From Fibrobacterales bacterium Fibro_02 (GTDB lineage Bacteria > Fibrobacterota > Fibrobacteria > Fibrobacterales > Fibrobacteraceae), in NCBI GenBank assembly GCA_001603905.1, contig LVAE01000062.1:1-64000 (forward strand): a stretch of 64,000 nt of DNA, in the 5' to 3' direction. This document shows positions 50,750 through 59,975 of this stretch, in pieces (position 1 is the first letter of the stretch; each line of letters starts with the position of its first letter). The position numbers and the translations under genes were made by a program. Under the pieces are notes generated by a model. It did no database searches and was not told the DNA's origin. It saw only the letters and a list, made by a program, of their open reading frames with translations.

Positions 50750-52120
50750 TTAGTAATTCCAGTATTTGATGAAGTAACCATTCAGGAACAGCGAATAAAG
50801 CAGCTGCATGGACGGTTCAAAATAGAGCGAGTTCGTTGTCTTGAACGGAGTGTTGACGATGAGTTCGTTGCAAGCCGGAGTATAGGCAGACAACGTAGCA
50901 TTAACAGTCCACAGCGAGCAGAATGCACCGCGGAAGTGAGCGCCACCCTGACCGGCCTTGGGCTGTTCACCCTGGTAGATATACTTGATCAGGGTCTTGG
51001 TGATATCGCCACCCGTCGAGGTGAAGGCGAAGTTGCCAGCCGTTTCGGCGAGGGTCTTTGCACGGTCGTCACCATACCAGTTGTAGTCCCACATCACGCG
51101 CAGCGGAATACGGACACCTTCAAGACCAAAGTAGTCACAGAGCTTACCCGTAGAAGAGTTGTTCTCCGGATTCGTCGGAATGCCATCCGCATTGCTCCAG
51201 TCCGGCCAGAGGCCGTTACCAGCAGCCTGAACCTTGAGCATATAGGCGTAGGTTGCGTCGAGAACCTGCTGCCAGGCGGCACTGCGTTCCGTATCGTACT
51301 TAATAGCGAGACGGATACCCACCAGCGAGAAGTAGCTGGTATTGTAGACATAGCCGTCGTTCATGTGCAAGCCATCGTTACCCGGCATAAACAGGTGCGT
51401 GGTCGGGTTGACTTCGGTACTGTAAATGGCGCCAGCAATGCCCTTTGCATAGTTCAGGTACTCAACATTTCCCGTTTCGCCATAAGCAAGGAACAAGGCC
51501 GTCATCACGTCCAGGTCAGCATCCGTAGCAGAGCCACCCGTTGCATCGGCAGAGAAACCGCCCTTGAATTCGTCGCCCTTGACCATCCACTTCATAAAGA
51601 AGAGACCGTCTGCAGCGCTCACCGGGTACGCCTGGTAATACTTAAACAACCTGTTAAATTTTTCCCAGTCCTTCATGAAGTAGGTAATCAGCATACCGTA
51701 GCCGATACCTTCGGACACCGTGTTCAGCGGAGAGTCGAACTTGATACGGGCGGAACCCTTCAGTTTTTCCACCATCGCGCCAAGGTAAGGTTCTTCCGAG
51801 GCAGGGACTTCTTCTTCGTAGGTCACGTAGAACTTGGCAATCCAGTTGTTGTACATGGTCTGCACAGCCAGCTGATTCGGAGTCGGGAACACGGCGTAGT
51901 ACGTCGAAGCACCGGGATCCACCACGGGAGTAGAACTTTCGCTAGACAAAACCAGTCCGGAATTTGCGTCGCTCGAAACAGCGGGAAGGCCCGGATCAAC
52001 AGATGCGCTGGAAGCAATACCGGGATCAACCGCGTTGGACGGCGAAGAAGAGGAATCGTCGGAACATGCCATCAGCATAGCCGTAGTAACACCCAATACC
52101 GGCAGAAGATATTTTTTCAT
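50750..52120 (-). CDS. GH8 endoglucanase/xylanase lipoprotein
   Basis: 456 residues. Lipobox TAMLMAC, then a Ser/Pro/Val-Asp linker to about 70 and a GH8 (alpha/alpha)6 barrel. The general acid is Glu137 in NTVSEGIGYGMLITYF, and the Asp cluster is in GSATDADLDVMTALFLAY (Asp200, 202, 204). Family members hydrolyse beta-1,4-glucan, xylan or chitosan by inversion; position in a cellulase cluster favours cellulose or mixed-linkage glucan. GAGGC precedes the ATG. It lies 19 bp upstream of the GH5 gene, so the two form an operon. Confidence 0.93.
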   Translation of the reverse strand: MKKYLLPVLGVTTAMLMACSDDSSSSPSNAVDPGIASSASVDPGLPAVSSDANSGLVLSSESSTPVVDPGASTYYAVFPTPNQLAVQTMYNNWIAKFYVTYEEEVPASEEPYLGAMVEKLKGSARIKFDSPLNTVSEGIGYGMLITYFMKDWEKFNRLFKYYQAYPVSAADGLFFMKWMVKGDEFKGGFSADATGGSATDADLDVMTALFLAYGETGNVEYLNYAKGIAGAIYSTEVNPTTHLFMPGNDGLHMNDGYVYNTSYFSLVGIRLAIKYDTERSAAWQQVLDATYAYMLKVQAAGNGLWPDWSNADGIPTNPENNSSTGKLCDYFGLEGVRIPLRVMWDYNWYGDDRAKTLAETAGNFAFTSTGGDITKTLIKYIYQGEQPKAGQGGAHFRGAFCSLWTVNATLSAYTPACNELIVNTPFKTTNSLYFEPSMQLLYSLFLNGYFIKYWNY

Positions 52121-52270
52121 AAATAGCCTCGAAAAAATGGTCTAAACACTCAACCTACAATTTAAATAAAAATACCGAAAAAATAAAGTAAAAACGCGTT
52201 TGCATGTATACAAATGGAACCGGTGTGAAGAATCGCACATCACTTTCAGCACCATGGAACTTTACGGCAC

Positions 52271-52301
52271 AAAAAAAGAACCCCGTCCGAAGACGGGGTC
52301 C
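52271..52301 (-). terminator. Strong terminator of the 52325 gene
   Basis: On the reverse strand GACCCCGTC, loop TTCG, GACGGGGTTC then seven T (52300-52271). Suits a highly expressed gene. Confidence 0.88.
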
Positions 52302-52324
52302 TAAAAGTCTACTTCAAGTAAGAA

Positions 52325-53308
52325 TTACTTGACGAGGATCTTCTGAGTGAGGTTTGCAGAACCGGCAACGCGAACCATGTACACACCAGCGTCGAGGCCA
52401 GCGAGGTTCATAGCGGAAGCGGTAGAGCCCTGGAGGACAACCTGACCCTGGAGGTTCATCACTTCAGCCTTAGCAGCGCTGTTGATGCCGCTGAAGGAGA
52501 GAGTACGACCAGAGAGGATAGCCTTGGCAGAAGAAGCCTTGGCGAAGTTACCGATAGAGTTAGTGCCACCGGCACCGCATTCACCAGACCAACCGAGTTC
52601 GGCGATGGTGAGGGTACCTTCCACCTTAGCGGCGGTAGCGTTCTTCAGACGGATCTTCAGAGAGACAGCCTTGGTCTGAGCAACGGTGATCGGCTGCTTA
52701 GCCTTGTCCCAACCGTCCTGCTTGAACTTTGCCCACGGAAGGTCGAGGCTAGAGGTAGAACCCTTGGTTTCCGGCATAGAGGTGTACCAGGAGTCGTAAC
52801 CGTTAGCAGCTTCGTCCCAGCCGAGTTCCATCTGGAGGGCCTGAGAACCAGTCCAAGAATAGACAATGCAGTAACCGTTATTAGCGGAAATGTCGATCGG
52901 GGTTTCAGCCTTGGTCCAGTTGAAGCCGATACCAGCGATAGCCGGAGTAGAGGAAGCACCACCAGCGGCAGACATCGTCACCTGGAGGCCAACATTTTCA
53001 ATGAGGTTACCGCCCGGGATGATGGAACCATCGGTTTCATCGGTGGTGATGAGCTTGTAGGTACCGTCGGTGTTGTAGTCAATCGGTTCGAAAGACATTT
53101 CCTGACCGTCCTTGGTGTCACCAACGTAGGCGAACCACCAACCACCAGTGGACTGGTAGCAAGCTGCACCGTAGTCGTCACCAGTCTTGTCGCAAGCAAC
53201 CGTTTCCGGGACCTGGACCTGGTAAGCATCGACGTTCATGTTCCACAGGGAACCTGTAGCCATGGAAACGCTAGCGGCAGCGAGGCCGAAGATAGCAAGA
53301 TTTTTCAT
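52325..53308 (-). CDS. Secreted carbohydrate-binding protein with C-terminal sorting domain
   Basis: 327 residues. Signal peptide (LAIFGLAAASVSMATG), then a beta-rich region (ACYQSTGGWWFAYVGDTKDGQE, IDISANNGYCIVYSWTGSQALQMELGWDE, LDLPWAKFKQDGWDKAKQPI, GTLTIAELGWSGEC) whose second half aligns in layout with the lipoprotein at 28109. The last 70 residues (RTLSFSGINSAAKAEVMNLQ, GLDAGVYMVRVAGSANLTQK) form a type A sorting domain of type IX secretion. No catalytic signature. Codon use is strongly biased and a strong terminator follows, suggesting abundant expression. Likely a surface cellulose-binding protein. Confidence 0.82.
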   Translation of the reverse strand: MKNLAIFGLAAASVSMATGSLWNMNVDAYQVQVPETVACDKTGDDYGAACYQSTGGWWFAYVGDTKDGQEMSFEPIDYNTDGTYKLITTDETDGSIIPGGNLIENVGLQVTMSAAGGASSTPAIAGIGFNWTKAETPIDISANNGYCIVYSWTGSQALQMELGWDEAANGYDSWYTSMPETKGSTSSLDLPWAKFKQDGWDKAKQPITVAQTKAVSLKIRLKNATAAKVEGTLTIAELGWSGECGAGGTNSIGNFAKASSAKAILSGRTLSFSGINSAAKAEVMNLQGQVVLQGSTASAMNLAGLDAGVYMVRVAGSANLTQKILVK

Positions 53309-53414
53309 AATTCTCTCTCTTTGTTAGGGTTTATTGTTTATGTGGCTATAATATAACACTAAAAATGACTTTTGTCTTGCAAAAAAAACTTTACAGCGTT
53401 GTTTGTGGGCAAAA

Positions 53415-54464
53415 TCACTTTTTCTTGGCGTTGTACTTAATCTCGGGTCTCAGGACCTGACCGACCGTCACCAACAGGGAGACGATGGGGGCCTTGTGGT
53501 CGCCCGAAATGTCATAAAGCGCCATTCCGCCAAATCCGTTGTCCTTGACAAAAGTCGCCAAAGACTTCATTGAAGGAATTCCGTTGAAGACGATCGTTTC
53601 GGAGGAGCTCACCGCCACCTCGCTCTGGGTCGCCTCGTCGAACGTGACCTGATAGTCAGGAGCGTCGAACACGTTCATCAATTCTTTATAGGTCAGGTAG
53701 CCTTCGTTACCACTTCCGGAACCCTGATGGCTAGAACCGAGACCCGTTGCCCCGAGGAAGGTCTTTCCGTACATGGGAACGACCGGGACCACGTTTTCGG
53801 AGGAAATTCCCGCTTCGGCGTAGGCCTTCAGGACTTCCTGGGCGTAGGAGAAATCGGAATTGGGCTTGACGCTGGATTCCTCTTCGCTCATCTGGTCGGT
53901 CAACATGACCATCGCCGTGGTGAGCTTGGCAAGGGCTTCAGCCGGGTAGAGCTTTGCGGCATCAGACGAACCGGCCACCGTCGCAGAGACATTCACGCCG
54001 GCATCGGCAAGGGCCGTCACGAGGGCACCCCAGGAGGCGTATTCTTCCTCTTCGGCGGGTATCCAGTCAATTTCGATACCGGCAAGGCCGTACTGGTCCA
54101 CCAGGGACTTCGCGGCTTCGGCCAGGGCGGCACGGGCTTCTTCGCTAGAAGCGACAGCCTTCATGGCCTCTTCGTTACCGACGCCACCCACGTTCACCGT
54201 GAGGCTCACCTTCTTTTCCTTGGAAAGGCTAGCGAGCTTCTCGAAGTTGGGATTGTCGTTTTCGTCCGAGTTCGTGATGCTGGAACCGTCTTCGCTAGGA
54301 ATAAAGTAGCCGTAATGGATGTGCGTCAGGAATTCGTAACGGACATCATCGGGGGTAAACTGGGAATACTGGAGCCAGTTCGGGAAATATGTTCCTACCT
54401 GAAATTCAGCTGCAAAAAGCAGCGCAGCGGAGCATCCTAATGTTGCAATAAATTTCTTAAACAT
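53415..54464 (-). CDS. GH18-fold protein with degenerate catalytic motif
   Basis: 349 residues. Signal peptide (LGCSAALLFAA), then a GH18 TIM barrel: VGTYFPNWLQYSQF, YEFLTHIHYGYFIP, VSLTVNVGGVGNEEAMKAV, YGLAGIEIDWIPAEEEE, AMVMLTDQM and VVPVVPMYGKTFLG. The family's DGxDxDxE motif is A-G-I-E-I-D-W-I here (128-135): the first Asp and the catalytic Glu are replaced by Ala and Ile. So it is probably not a chitinase but a binding protein on the GH18 scaffold. Last gene of the six-gene outer-membrane operon, 14 bp after the lipoprotein gene. Confidence 0.85.
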   Translation of the reverse strand: MFKKFIATLGCSAALLFAAEFQVGTYFPNWLQYSQFTPDDVRYEFLTHIHYGYFIPSEDGSSITNSDENDNPNFEKLASLSKEKKVSLTVNVGGVGNEEAMKAVASSEEARAALAEAAKSLVDQYGLAGIEIDWIPAEEEEYASWGALVTALADAGVNVSATVAGSSDAAKLYPAEALAKLTTAMVMLTDQMSEEESSVKPNSDFSYAQEVLKAYAEAGISSENVVPVVPMYGKTFLGATGLGSSHQGSGSGNEGYLTYKELMNVFDAPDYQVTFDEATQSEVAVSSSETIVFNGIPSMKSLATFVKDNGFGGMALYDISGDHKAPIVSLLVTVGQVLRPEIKYNAKKK

Positions 54465-54478
54465 ATCGTCACCCTTTC

Positions 54479-55465
54479 TTAAGTTTCAGAAGTTTCACCG
54501 GACTCTTCAGCGGCAGCCTCTCCGGACTCCGCCGGTTCCTCTGCAGCAGGTTCTTCAGTGGAAGGTTCTTCCGTAGACGGAGTTTCCGCAGCAGGATCTT
54601 CTGCGGCAGGTTCGGTCACTTCGGGTTCAGGCGGATTTGCCACCAGGAGGCTGTCCTGAACGACGCGGATTCGAACAAGGCGTTCGCCACCTTCATCGTT
54701 CCAAATCGGATAGACCAGGCCATCTGCCGCATTCTTGCAGAAGTAGTAGGCGCTATAGTCCATAATTCTCGGGCGTGCGCCCAAGGTGTCGGCCAGGTTC
54801 ACAATCTTTGCGAGCGTGGCATCGGAAGAAGCGTCCTTCGAAACGACCGTCTTACCCGCCTGGGCGTTCCCAGCCGGAATCGTAATATCGGCAGCGGCGC
54901 AGGCACGATAGGCACGACCTTCAAGGATTCCGAACGCAGAATAATGCTTTTCGTAAAGATCCGGGTCGTACTGGAAGTTATTGAGATAGGCAAGGTCTTC
55001 GGCAGAATTGGGCGCACCGCCGATCTGCTGCTTGTTGAAGCGGATCACCATCGCCTTCTGTTCCTTGTTGAGCTCGGCAGAACCGGCCCACATAGCTTCC
55101 GGGTATCCAGACATCAGGAAGGCCATCTTTGCCAGGGCTTCGTCAGCGAGGAAAGCTTCGTTGTCGGCATTGTAAAGTGCCGTAGCGTCGGCCTTGGTCG
55201 CAGCATCCTGCATCGAGTCCAGACGCGGCTTGTTGTCTTGAATGCGAAGCCTATTGATAATCTGGTAATACTTGACATCAGGATTCAAGGTGAGGTAAGT
55301 GTCAAGATCAAAATCCGAAGGCAGCTGATAGTAGGCAACGTCACGAGTACCGTTACCGGGGTTGGAGGTCTTGACCACCATATCACCGGAATCAACGGAG
55401 TAATCTGCGCAGGCACCAAGAACCAGGGCCGTTCCGATCAGTGCGAATTTTACTTTTTTATTCAT
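54479..55465 (-). CDS. Lipoprotein with acidic Glu/Pro/Ala tail
   Basis: 328 residues. Lipobox LVLGAC, then a helical globular part (YYQLPSDFDLDTYLTLNPDVKYYQIINRLR, NNFQYDPDLYEKHYSAFGILEGRAYRAC, IMDYSAYYFCKN) and a tail from about 280 made of Glu, Pro, Ala, Ser and Thr (EEPSTEEPAAEEPAESGEAA). No family recognised. The ATG at 55465 follows AAGGGGA by 9 bases; a TTG two codons upstream is less likely. It sits between three barrel genes and the GH18-like gene, so probably part of the same surface complex. Confidence 0.82.
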   Translation of the reverse strand: MNKKVKFALIGTALVLGACADYSVDSGDMVVKTSNPGNGTRDVAYYQLPSDFDLDTYLTLNPDVKYYQIINRLRIQDNKPRLDSMQDAATKADATALYNADNEAFLADEALAKMAFLMSGYPEAMWAGSAELNKEQKAMVIRFNKQQIGGAPNSAEDLAYLNNFQYDPDLYEKHYSAFGILEGRAYRACAAADITIPAGNAQAGKTVVSKDASSDATLAKIVNLADTLGARPRIMDYSAYYFCKNAADGLVYPIWNDEGGERLVRIRVVQDSLLVANPPEPEVTEPAAEDPAAETPSTEEPSTEEPAAEEPAESGEAAAEESGETSET

Positions 55466-55478
55466 ATTCAAATTCCCC

Positions 55479-57623
55479 TTAGAAGTTGACCGTCACGTCA
55501 GCCATGATAATGTTCTTGGAAATATCGAGCTTGGCGGAGCTGATTGCACCGGTAGCCATATCCATATTCTTGTAGTCGATGGAGTTCGTCAGGCGGCCGT
55601 ACTGCACGGTAGCGTAAGCACCGGCACCCAGCTTGTAACGAAGACCCGTCAAGAGCAACATTTCAGAGGACTTGTCCAGGACGCCCATGTAAGGCACGCC
55701 GAAGTCGAGGCTCAACATCTGGAAACCAGTCAGCAAGGCAATCTGCTTCCAGGAGAGGTCAAGGCCTGCCATGATGCGGGAGCTAGAACGTTCCAGGCCA
55801 TCCTTTTCGTTAGCCATCTCGTAGGAACCACCCAGCTTGACGCCGAGGTCCTTGGAGAGGTTTGCGAGGCGGGCCACGTCGACATTGAGGCCACCGCCTA
55901 CGCGCATATACTGCGTGCCGGTGCCGAAGTCGTACGGATTTTCGAGAAGGTTGACCGAGTCGGCCATATAGAGACCGAAGACCACGCGAAGGGCGATGGC
56001 GTCGTTCCACTTGCCGTTCAAGTCGATATCGCCACCGGTACGGTTCGGAGTTGCATAACCGTAGGGCATCGCGATGTTCGTAGACGGATCAAGCACCGTC
56101 GTCGTAGCGAGCAAGTCGGTACGCTTCAGGGACATGTTGTTGTAGCCGTTACGATAGTACTGTGCATACTTGAAGTTGTTGTAGAGGCGGTAGTATTCCG
56201 ATTCGTAGATGGTCGGATCCTTCACCATCATGTTCGAGGAGTTCAGCGGAACCGATTCGTACATGGTGAAGTAGAGGTTTTCGAGAGAACCCGAACGGAC
56301 ACCGGAAAGCAGCTCGTCTGCCATGGGGGTAGAGAAGCTTGCGTCACTGTTGAGCACCGGGATGTTCGACAGCACGGCAGGAGTCATGGCGAGTTCAGCC
56401 TGGAAATCCTTGTCGACCTTGATCACGTTCGCCTTGGCATCGAAATCGATGGAGCCCATGGAAGCGTCGGCATAGAGGTTCACCCTGAGGGCGCCCTTGT
56501 TATGAGCGGCGGCAATCTGGTCCATGGTAGCCTTTGTTTCGGCCACGTTCTTGTAGCTGAAATAACCACGGTCCGTATTGAGCGTGCCGTCGGCATTCAC
56601 AGCGGTGTCGTTAACGACAACCATCGACTGCTTCTCGGTCGTCACGTATGCGTCGCGGTAGTAGCTCCAGTAAGACAGAGCGTATTCCACATCGAGACCG
56701 AAGTGGAAGTCACCCGGCATCAGACGCTTGGAATCGAAACCGAGTTCAAAGCTGAGCACGTTATCGAGATCGTAGTAGAGAGTATCGAGGGCCGTATACA
56801 TGTTGGTCGAACGGGAGCTACGGACGCGGTCGAAGGTGTAGACTTCGTTCACGCCAAGCGTAATGCCGCTCAGGTCCACACTACCGGCGATAGCCGTCAT
56901 GTAGCGGTCAGACTGGTCAAAGTCGAAGAAGACCTGGTCCTTTTTCTTGGCCACGTTACGAATACGGGCCAAAGTACCGTGGAGCTTCACGTCATCGAAG
57001 GCACCGAGCTCACCAGTGGTCACCTCGACGTTGGCACCCTGCATCAGGCGATCATTAGAACCATCCAGATTCTTGTCGGCCATGACTTCTGCACGGTGTT
57101 CGGCAAGGATCGTCGGCTCAAAAATGAGATCAGGCATCGGCTGGTAAACGGTCAACGGGGTGTAACCCACGCGCATGTGGCCCAAGTTGAACTTCATGTG
57201 CTTATTCAGGCTATAGCCGTCATAAGACCACCAAGTCGTGATGGGAGAGTTGTTGCCTTCGCGGTGAGCATTCTGCCAGTCCTTGTGGAAGCGCAGATTG
57301 AACTTCGCGACACTTTCGGAACTCGGGCGAACGGAGAACACCATGTTCATGCGGGTGTAGGCCGAGGCTTCGTCCAGCTGAGAATCCTTAGTCAGGTCGT
57401 CAGAAGAAATTGTCGAGTGCAGGTAGCCCGCCTTGGCGTTACCGTTGATGGCAAAGCCGAGCGCGTTGGCTTCGTAGTTCGTCAGCTTTTCGAGCAAGCT
57501 CAGCTGGCGACCTTCGACAGAAGTGGTATCCTTGGCTTCTTCCTGAGCGAACGCCACAGAAGCAACCAGCAAGGAAGAAAGGAGGACCGATTTATAACCC
57601 ATAAGCTTCAAATCTTTATACAT
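55479..57623 (-). CDS. Large outer-membrane beta-barrel protein (paralogue 3)
   Basis: 714 residues. Signal peptide ending VASVAFA, N-terminal helix (RQLSLLEKLTNYEANA), then many amphipathic strands. It shares with its two neighbours the block TTWWSYDGYSLNKHMKFNLGHM, VGYTPLTVYQPMPDLIFEPTILAEHRAE, where the second gene has YSPLTVYMPGVDIMYEPTIFARNREM. The end ISKNIIMADVTVNF has the C-terminal aromatic of barrels. Probably a porin-like or scaffold barrel of the cellulose-adhesion system. GGGAGG precedes the start; it follows paralogue 2 by 12 bp. Confidence 0.85.
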   Translation of the reverse strand: MYKDLKLMGYKSVLLSSLLVASVAFAQEEAKDTTSVEGRQLSLLEKLTNYEANALGFAINGNAKAGYLHSTISSDDLTKDSQLDEASAYTRMNMVFSVRPSSESVAKFNLRFHKDWQNAHREGNNSPITTWWSYDGYSLNKHMKFNLGHMRVGYTPLTVYQPMPDLIFEPTILAEHRAEVMADKNLDGSNDRLMQGANVEVTTGELGAFDDVKLHGTLARIRNVAKKKDQVFFDFDQSDRYMTAIAGSVDLSGITLGVNEVYTFDRVRSSRSTNMYTALDTLYYDLDNVLSFELGFDSKRLMPGDFHFGLDVEYALSYWSYYRDAYVTTEKQSMVVVNDTAVNADGTLNTDRGYFSYKNVAETKATMDQIAAAHNKGALRVNLYADASMGSIDFDAKANVIKVDKDFQAELAMTPAVLSNIPVLNSDASFSTPMADELLSGVRSGSLENLYFTMYESVPLNSSNMMVKDPTIYESEYYRLYNNFKYAQYYRNGYNNMSLKRTDLLATTTVLDPSTNIAMPYGYATPNRTGGDIDLNGKWNDAIALRVVFGLYMADSVNLLENPYDFGTGTQYMRVGGGLNVDVARLANLSKDLGVKLGGSYEMANEKDGLERSSSRIMAGLDLSWKQIALLTGFQMLSLDFGVPYMGVLDKSSEMLLLTGLRYKLGAGAYATVQYGRLTNSIDYKNMDMATGAISSAKLDISKNIIMADVTVNF

Positions 57624-57635
57624 TGTTTGCCTCCC

Positions 57636-59963
57636 TTAGAACTCTACGTTGATAGTAGCCTGAAGGATGCTACGGGTGAATTCATGTTCAAGTTCGGTCG
57701 CCTGAGATTCGCGGTTCTCGATGGCGACATAGTCAGGAAGGTTCGTCTCGGTTGCCGGCACAAAGCTGTTGTCGCTGGCACTGTATTCGCCACCCAGCAA
57801 GGTACCACCCAGGCCCACGACCGAGTAGGTATTCTTGACAGTAGCCTGTCCGTAGTTGATGGCCAACCAGGCGTGCGGAGCGAGCGTATAGTCGAGACCG
57901 ACCATCCACTGCATCTGCTTACCCGTCATCACAGGCGCCACGGAAACCTTGAGGTTACTCATGGCGATTTCCTGCATCAGGGCGCCAGCCGCATTGAGTT
58001 CGGCGTTGATCATCTGGAAGCCAGCGGAAATACCGAGGCGCTTCCAGTAGCGGGCATAGAGGCCAGCGTTGATGAAGTCCGTCTTGAATTCCGCAGTAGA
58101 AAGGGAACGTTCGGCATGCTTGTAGCTACCGCTCAATTCCAGCGGCAGGCTGAATCCGAGCAGGCCAAGAACATCGATCTTGGCGCCACCGCCGAATTCC
58201 GTGTAAGAAGCGGCGTCGAGGCCACCCATACCGGCCACCTGATCCATCTTGGTGAACAAGCCCTGGACTTCAACCAGGTTGTCCTTGCCGAAGCCTGCCA
58301 GCAGGTTTGCGCGGACACCGGTACGGTTCGTGGTCGCAAGACCGTTGGGCAAAGCCATCTGGATGTTGGCATCGGAGAGTTCGTCGATCAGGGCGAGTTC
58401 CTTACGAGTGTAGGTCGCCGTGGTGTATGAGGTCTTGGAGTACGGAGCGATGTTGTAGCTCTTGGTCTGGCCGTTTTCCATACCAGCGTCATCGTTGGTC
58501 AGATACTGGGAAACAGGAGCGTGCTTCGGCGTAAAGAAGTAGAGAGCGTCGAAGGTGGAGTACAGCGGAGCGTAAGGACCGTACTTGGTCAGGTCGCCAT
58601 CCTTATCGGAGTTCATGACGCGAGCCGCGATGAAGGACGGGGACTGAGCCAGGGAGTTGTACCAGCTAGAGTCGTTGCGGACGTAATCCACGGAGACCTT
58701 CGCCATCCAGCTATCCGTCTTGTAACCGACATTCAGGTTCGCGTTAATGGCGAGGCCCTTCTCGATTTCGTCTTCGGAGGTAATGGTACGGAGCGTGTCG
58801 TAGATGTTTCCGAGATCATCCCTGAAAACAATGGGACCTTCTGCCATGGTGGGATTACCCTCGGCATCGGGAATGACCATGTTGTATTCGTCGTACTGCG
58901 GCACCACACCGTAGACTGCAGCAGAAGATTCGGTGTAGATCTTGTCCATCGAGTAGGCGACTTCACCGGTCAGGTCAGCAATCAAGCTCTTGTTGCCCAT
59001 GAGGCCAGCAATGTCGGCACCGATACGGCCCGCAATAACTTGAGTGGACTGAGGCAGAGAGTCGTGGAAGTTGATCGGCTTCCTGATGTAGGTATACCTG
59101 GAGTCAGAACCACCGTTAGAACTGTAAAGGTCGTTCTTGTAATAAGTGTAGGCCTTGGAGTCTTCGTCATCCCAGACATCCAAGAAGGTCACACCGAGCA
59201 TCAGGTTCTTGTTCAGCGGATACAGTTCCAAGTTTGCGGCCAAGGCATACTTGTCAAAAGTTCCTGCCTGGGAAGCACCCCAGATGTCTTCGCCGGGGAG
59301 GAGGTTACCTTCGGCACCGGTCGTATCGAGACGTTCGGCGCGGCGGAGGCGGGCAAAGAAACCTTCGGCACGGAGTTCACCCAAGGTCGGGCCCATGTCC
59401 GAACGGAACTGGAGGTTGATACCTTGCAGATTGCGCTGGTTACCTTCGATGAAGGCTTCCTTCTGGGCCATCTCGCGGTTACGTGCGAAAATCGTCGGTT
59501 CGTACATGATGTCGACACCGGGCATGTACACGGTCAACGGAGAATACTGCTGACGGAAGTCACCTGCGGTCCAGTGGAAATTCTTGCCGATGTTGCCTTC
59601 GAGGTTAATCCAGGGGGCATTCACCATGGTGGCGGAGTTGGCGAAGTAGTCCTGCATGCCTGCACCCAGGCGGAGCACGATGTTCGCACCCACAAAATCC
59701 CAAGGACGGAAGTGCATGTCCAGATCCAACTGGACAAATTCAGCGATTTCGCGGTCCGGCAGAGTGTTGAAGCCGTTCACGTCCTGGTCGGATTCGACGT
59801 TGGACTTGTTGTAGACGGCACGGACCGTACCGCCGATATCGACACCCTTGCGGGACTCGATGGCATCTACGGTACTATCAATCTTAGCCTGATTGTCGGC
59901 AATTGCGGTAGCAGAAGCGATTGCGGAAACAGAGAGCAAACCAAAAATGAGTCTTTGTAACAT
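57636..59963 (-). CDS. Large outer-membrane beta-barrel protein (paralogue 2)
   Basis: 775 residues. Signal peptide (LIFGLLSVSAIASATA), short helix (SKIDSTVDAIESRKG in outline), then strands such as DIGGTVRAVYNKS, FVGANIVLRLGAGMQDYF, LEGNIGKNFHWTAGDFRQQYSPLTVYMPG, NLMLGVTFLDVWDDEDS, WMVGLDYTLAPHAWLAINYGQ and a terminal SILQATINVEF. The size suggests a 22- to 30-strand barrel. Same operon and same architecture as paralogues 1 and 3; 12-bp gaps on both sides. Function not established. Confidence 0.85.
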   Translation of the reverse strand: MLQRLIFGLLSVSAIASATAIADNQAKIDSTVDAIESRKGVDIGGTVRAVYNKSNVESDQDVNGFNTLPDREIAEFVQLDLDMHFRPWDFVGANIVLRLGAGMQDYFANSATMVNAPWINLEGNIGKNFHWTAGDFRQQYSPLTVYMPGVDIMYEPTIFARNREMAQKEAFIEGNQRNLQGINLQFRSDMGPTLGELRAEGFFARLRRAERLDTTGAEGNLLPGEDIWGASQAGTFDKYALAANLELYPLNKNLMLGVTFLDVWDDEDSKAYTYYKNDLYSSNGGSDSRYTYIRKPINFHDSLPQSTQVIAGRIGADIAGLMGNKSLIADLTGEVAYSMDKIYTESSAAVYGVVPQYDEYNMVIPDAEGNPTMAEGPIVFRDDLGNIYDTLRTITSEDEIEKGLAINANLNVGYKTDSWMAKVSVDYVRNDSSWYNSLAQSPSFIAARVMNSDKDGDLTKYGPYAPLYSTFDALYFFTPKHAPVSQYLTNDDAGMENGQTKSYNIAPYSKTSYTTATYTRKELALIDELSDANIQMALPNGLATTNRTGVRANLLAGFGKDNLVEVQGLFTKMDQVAGMGGLDAASYTEFGGGAKIDVLGLLGFSLPLELSGSYKHAERSLSTAEFKTDFINAGLYARYWKRLGISAGFQMINAELNAAGALMQEIAMSNLKVSVAPVMTGKQMQWMVGLDYTLAPHAWLAINYGQATVKNTYSVVGLGGTLLGGEYSASDNSFVPATETNLPDYVAIENRESQATELEHEFTRSILQATINVEF

Positions 59964-59975
59964 ACTTAACCTCTA

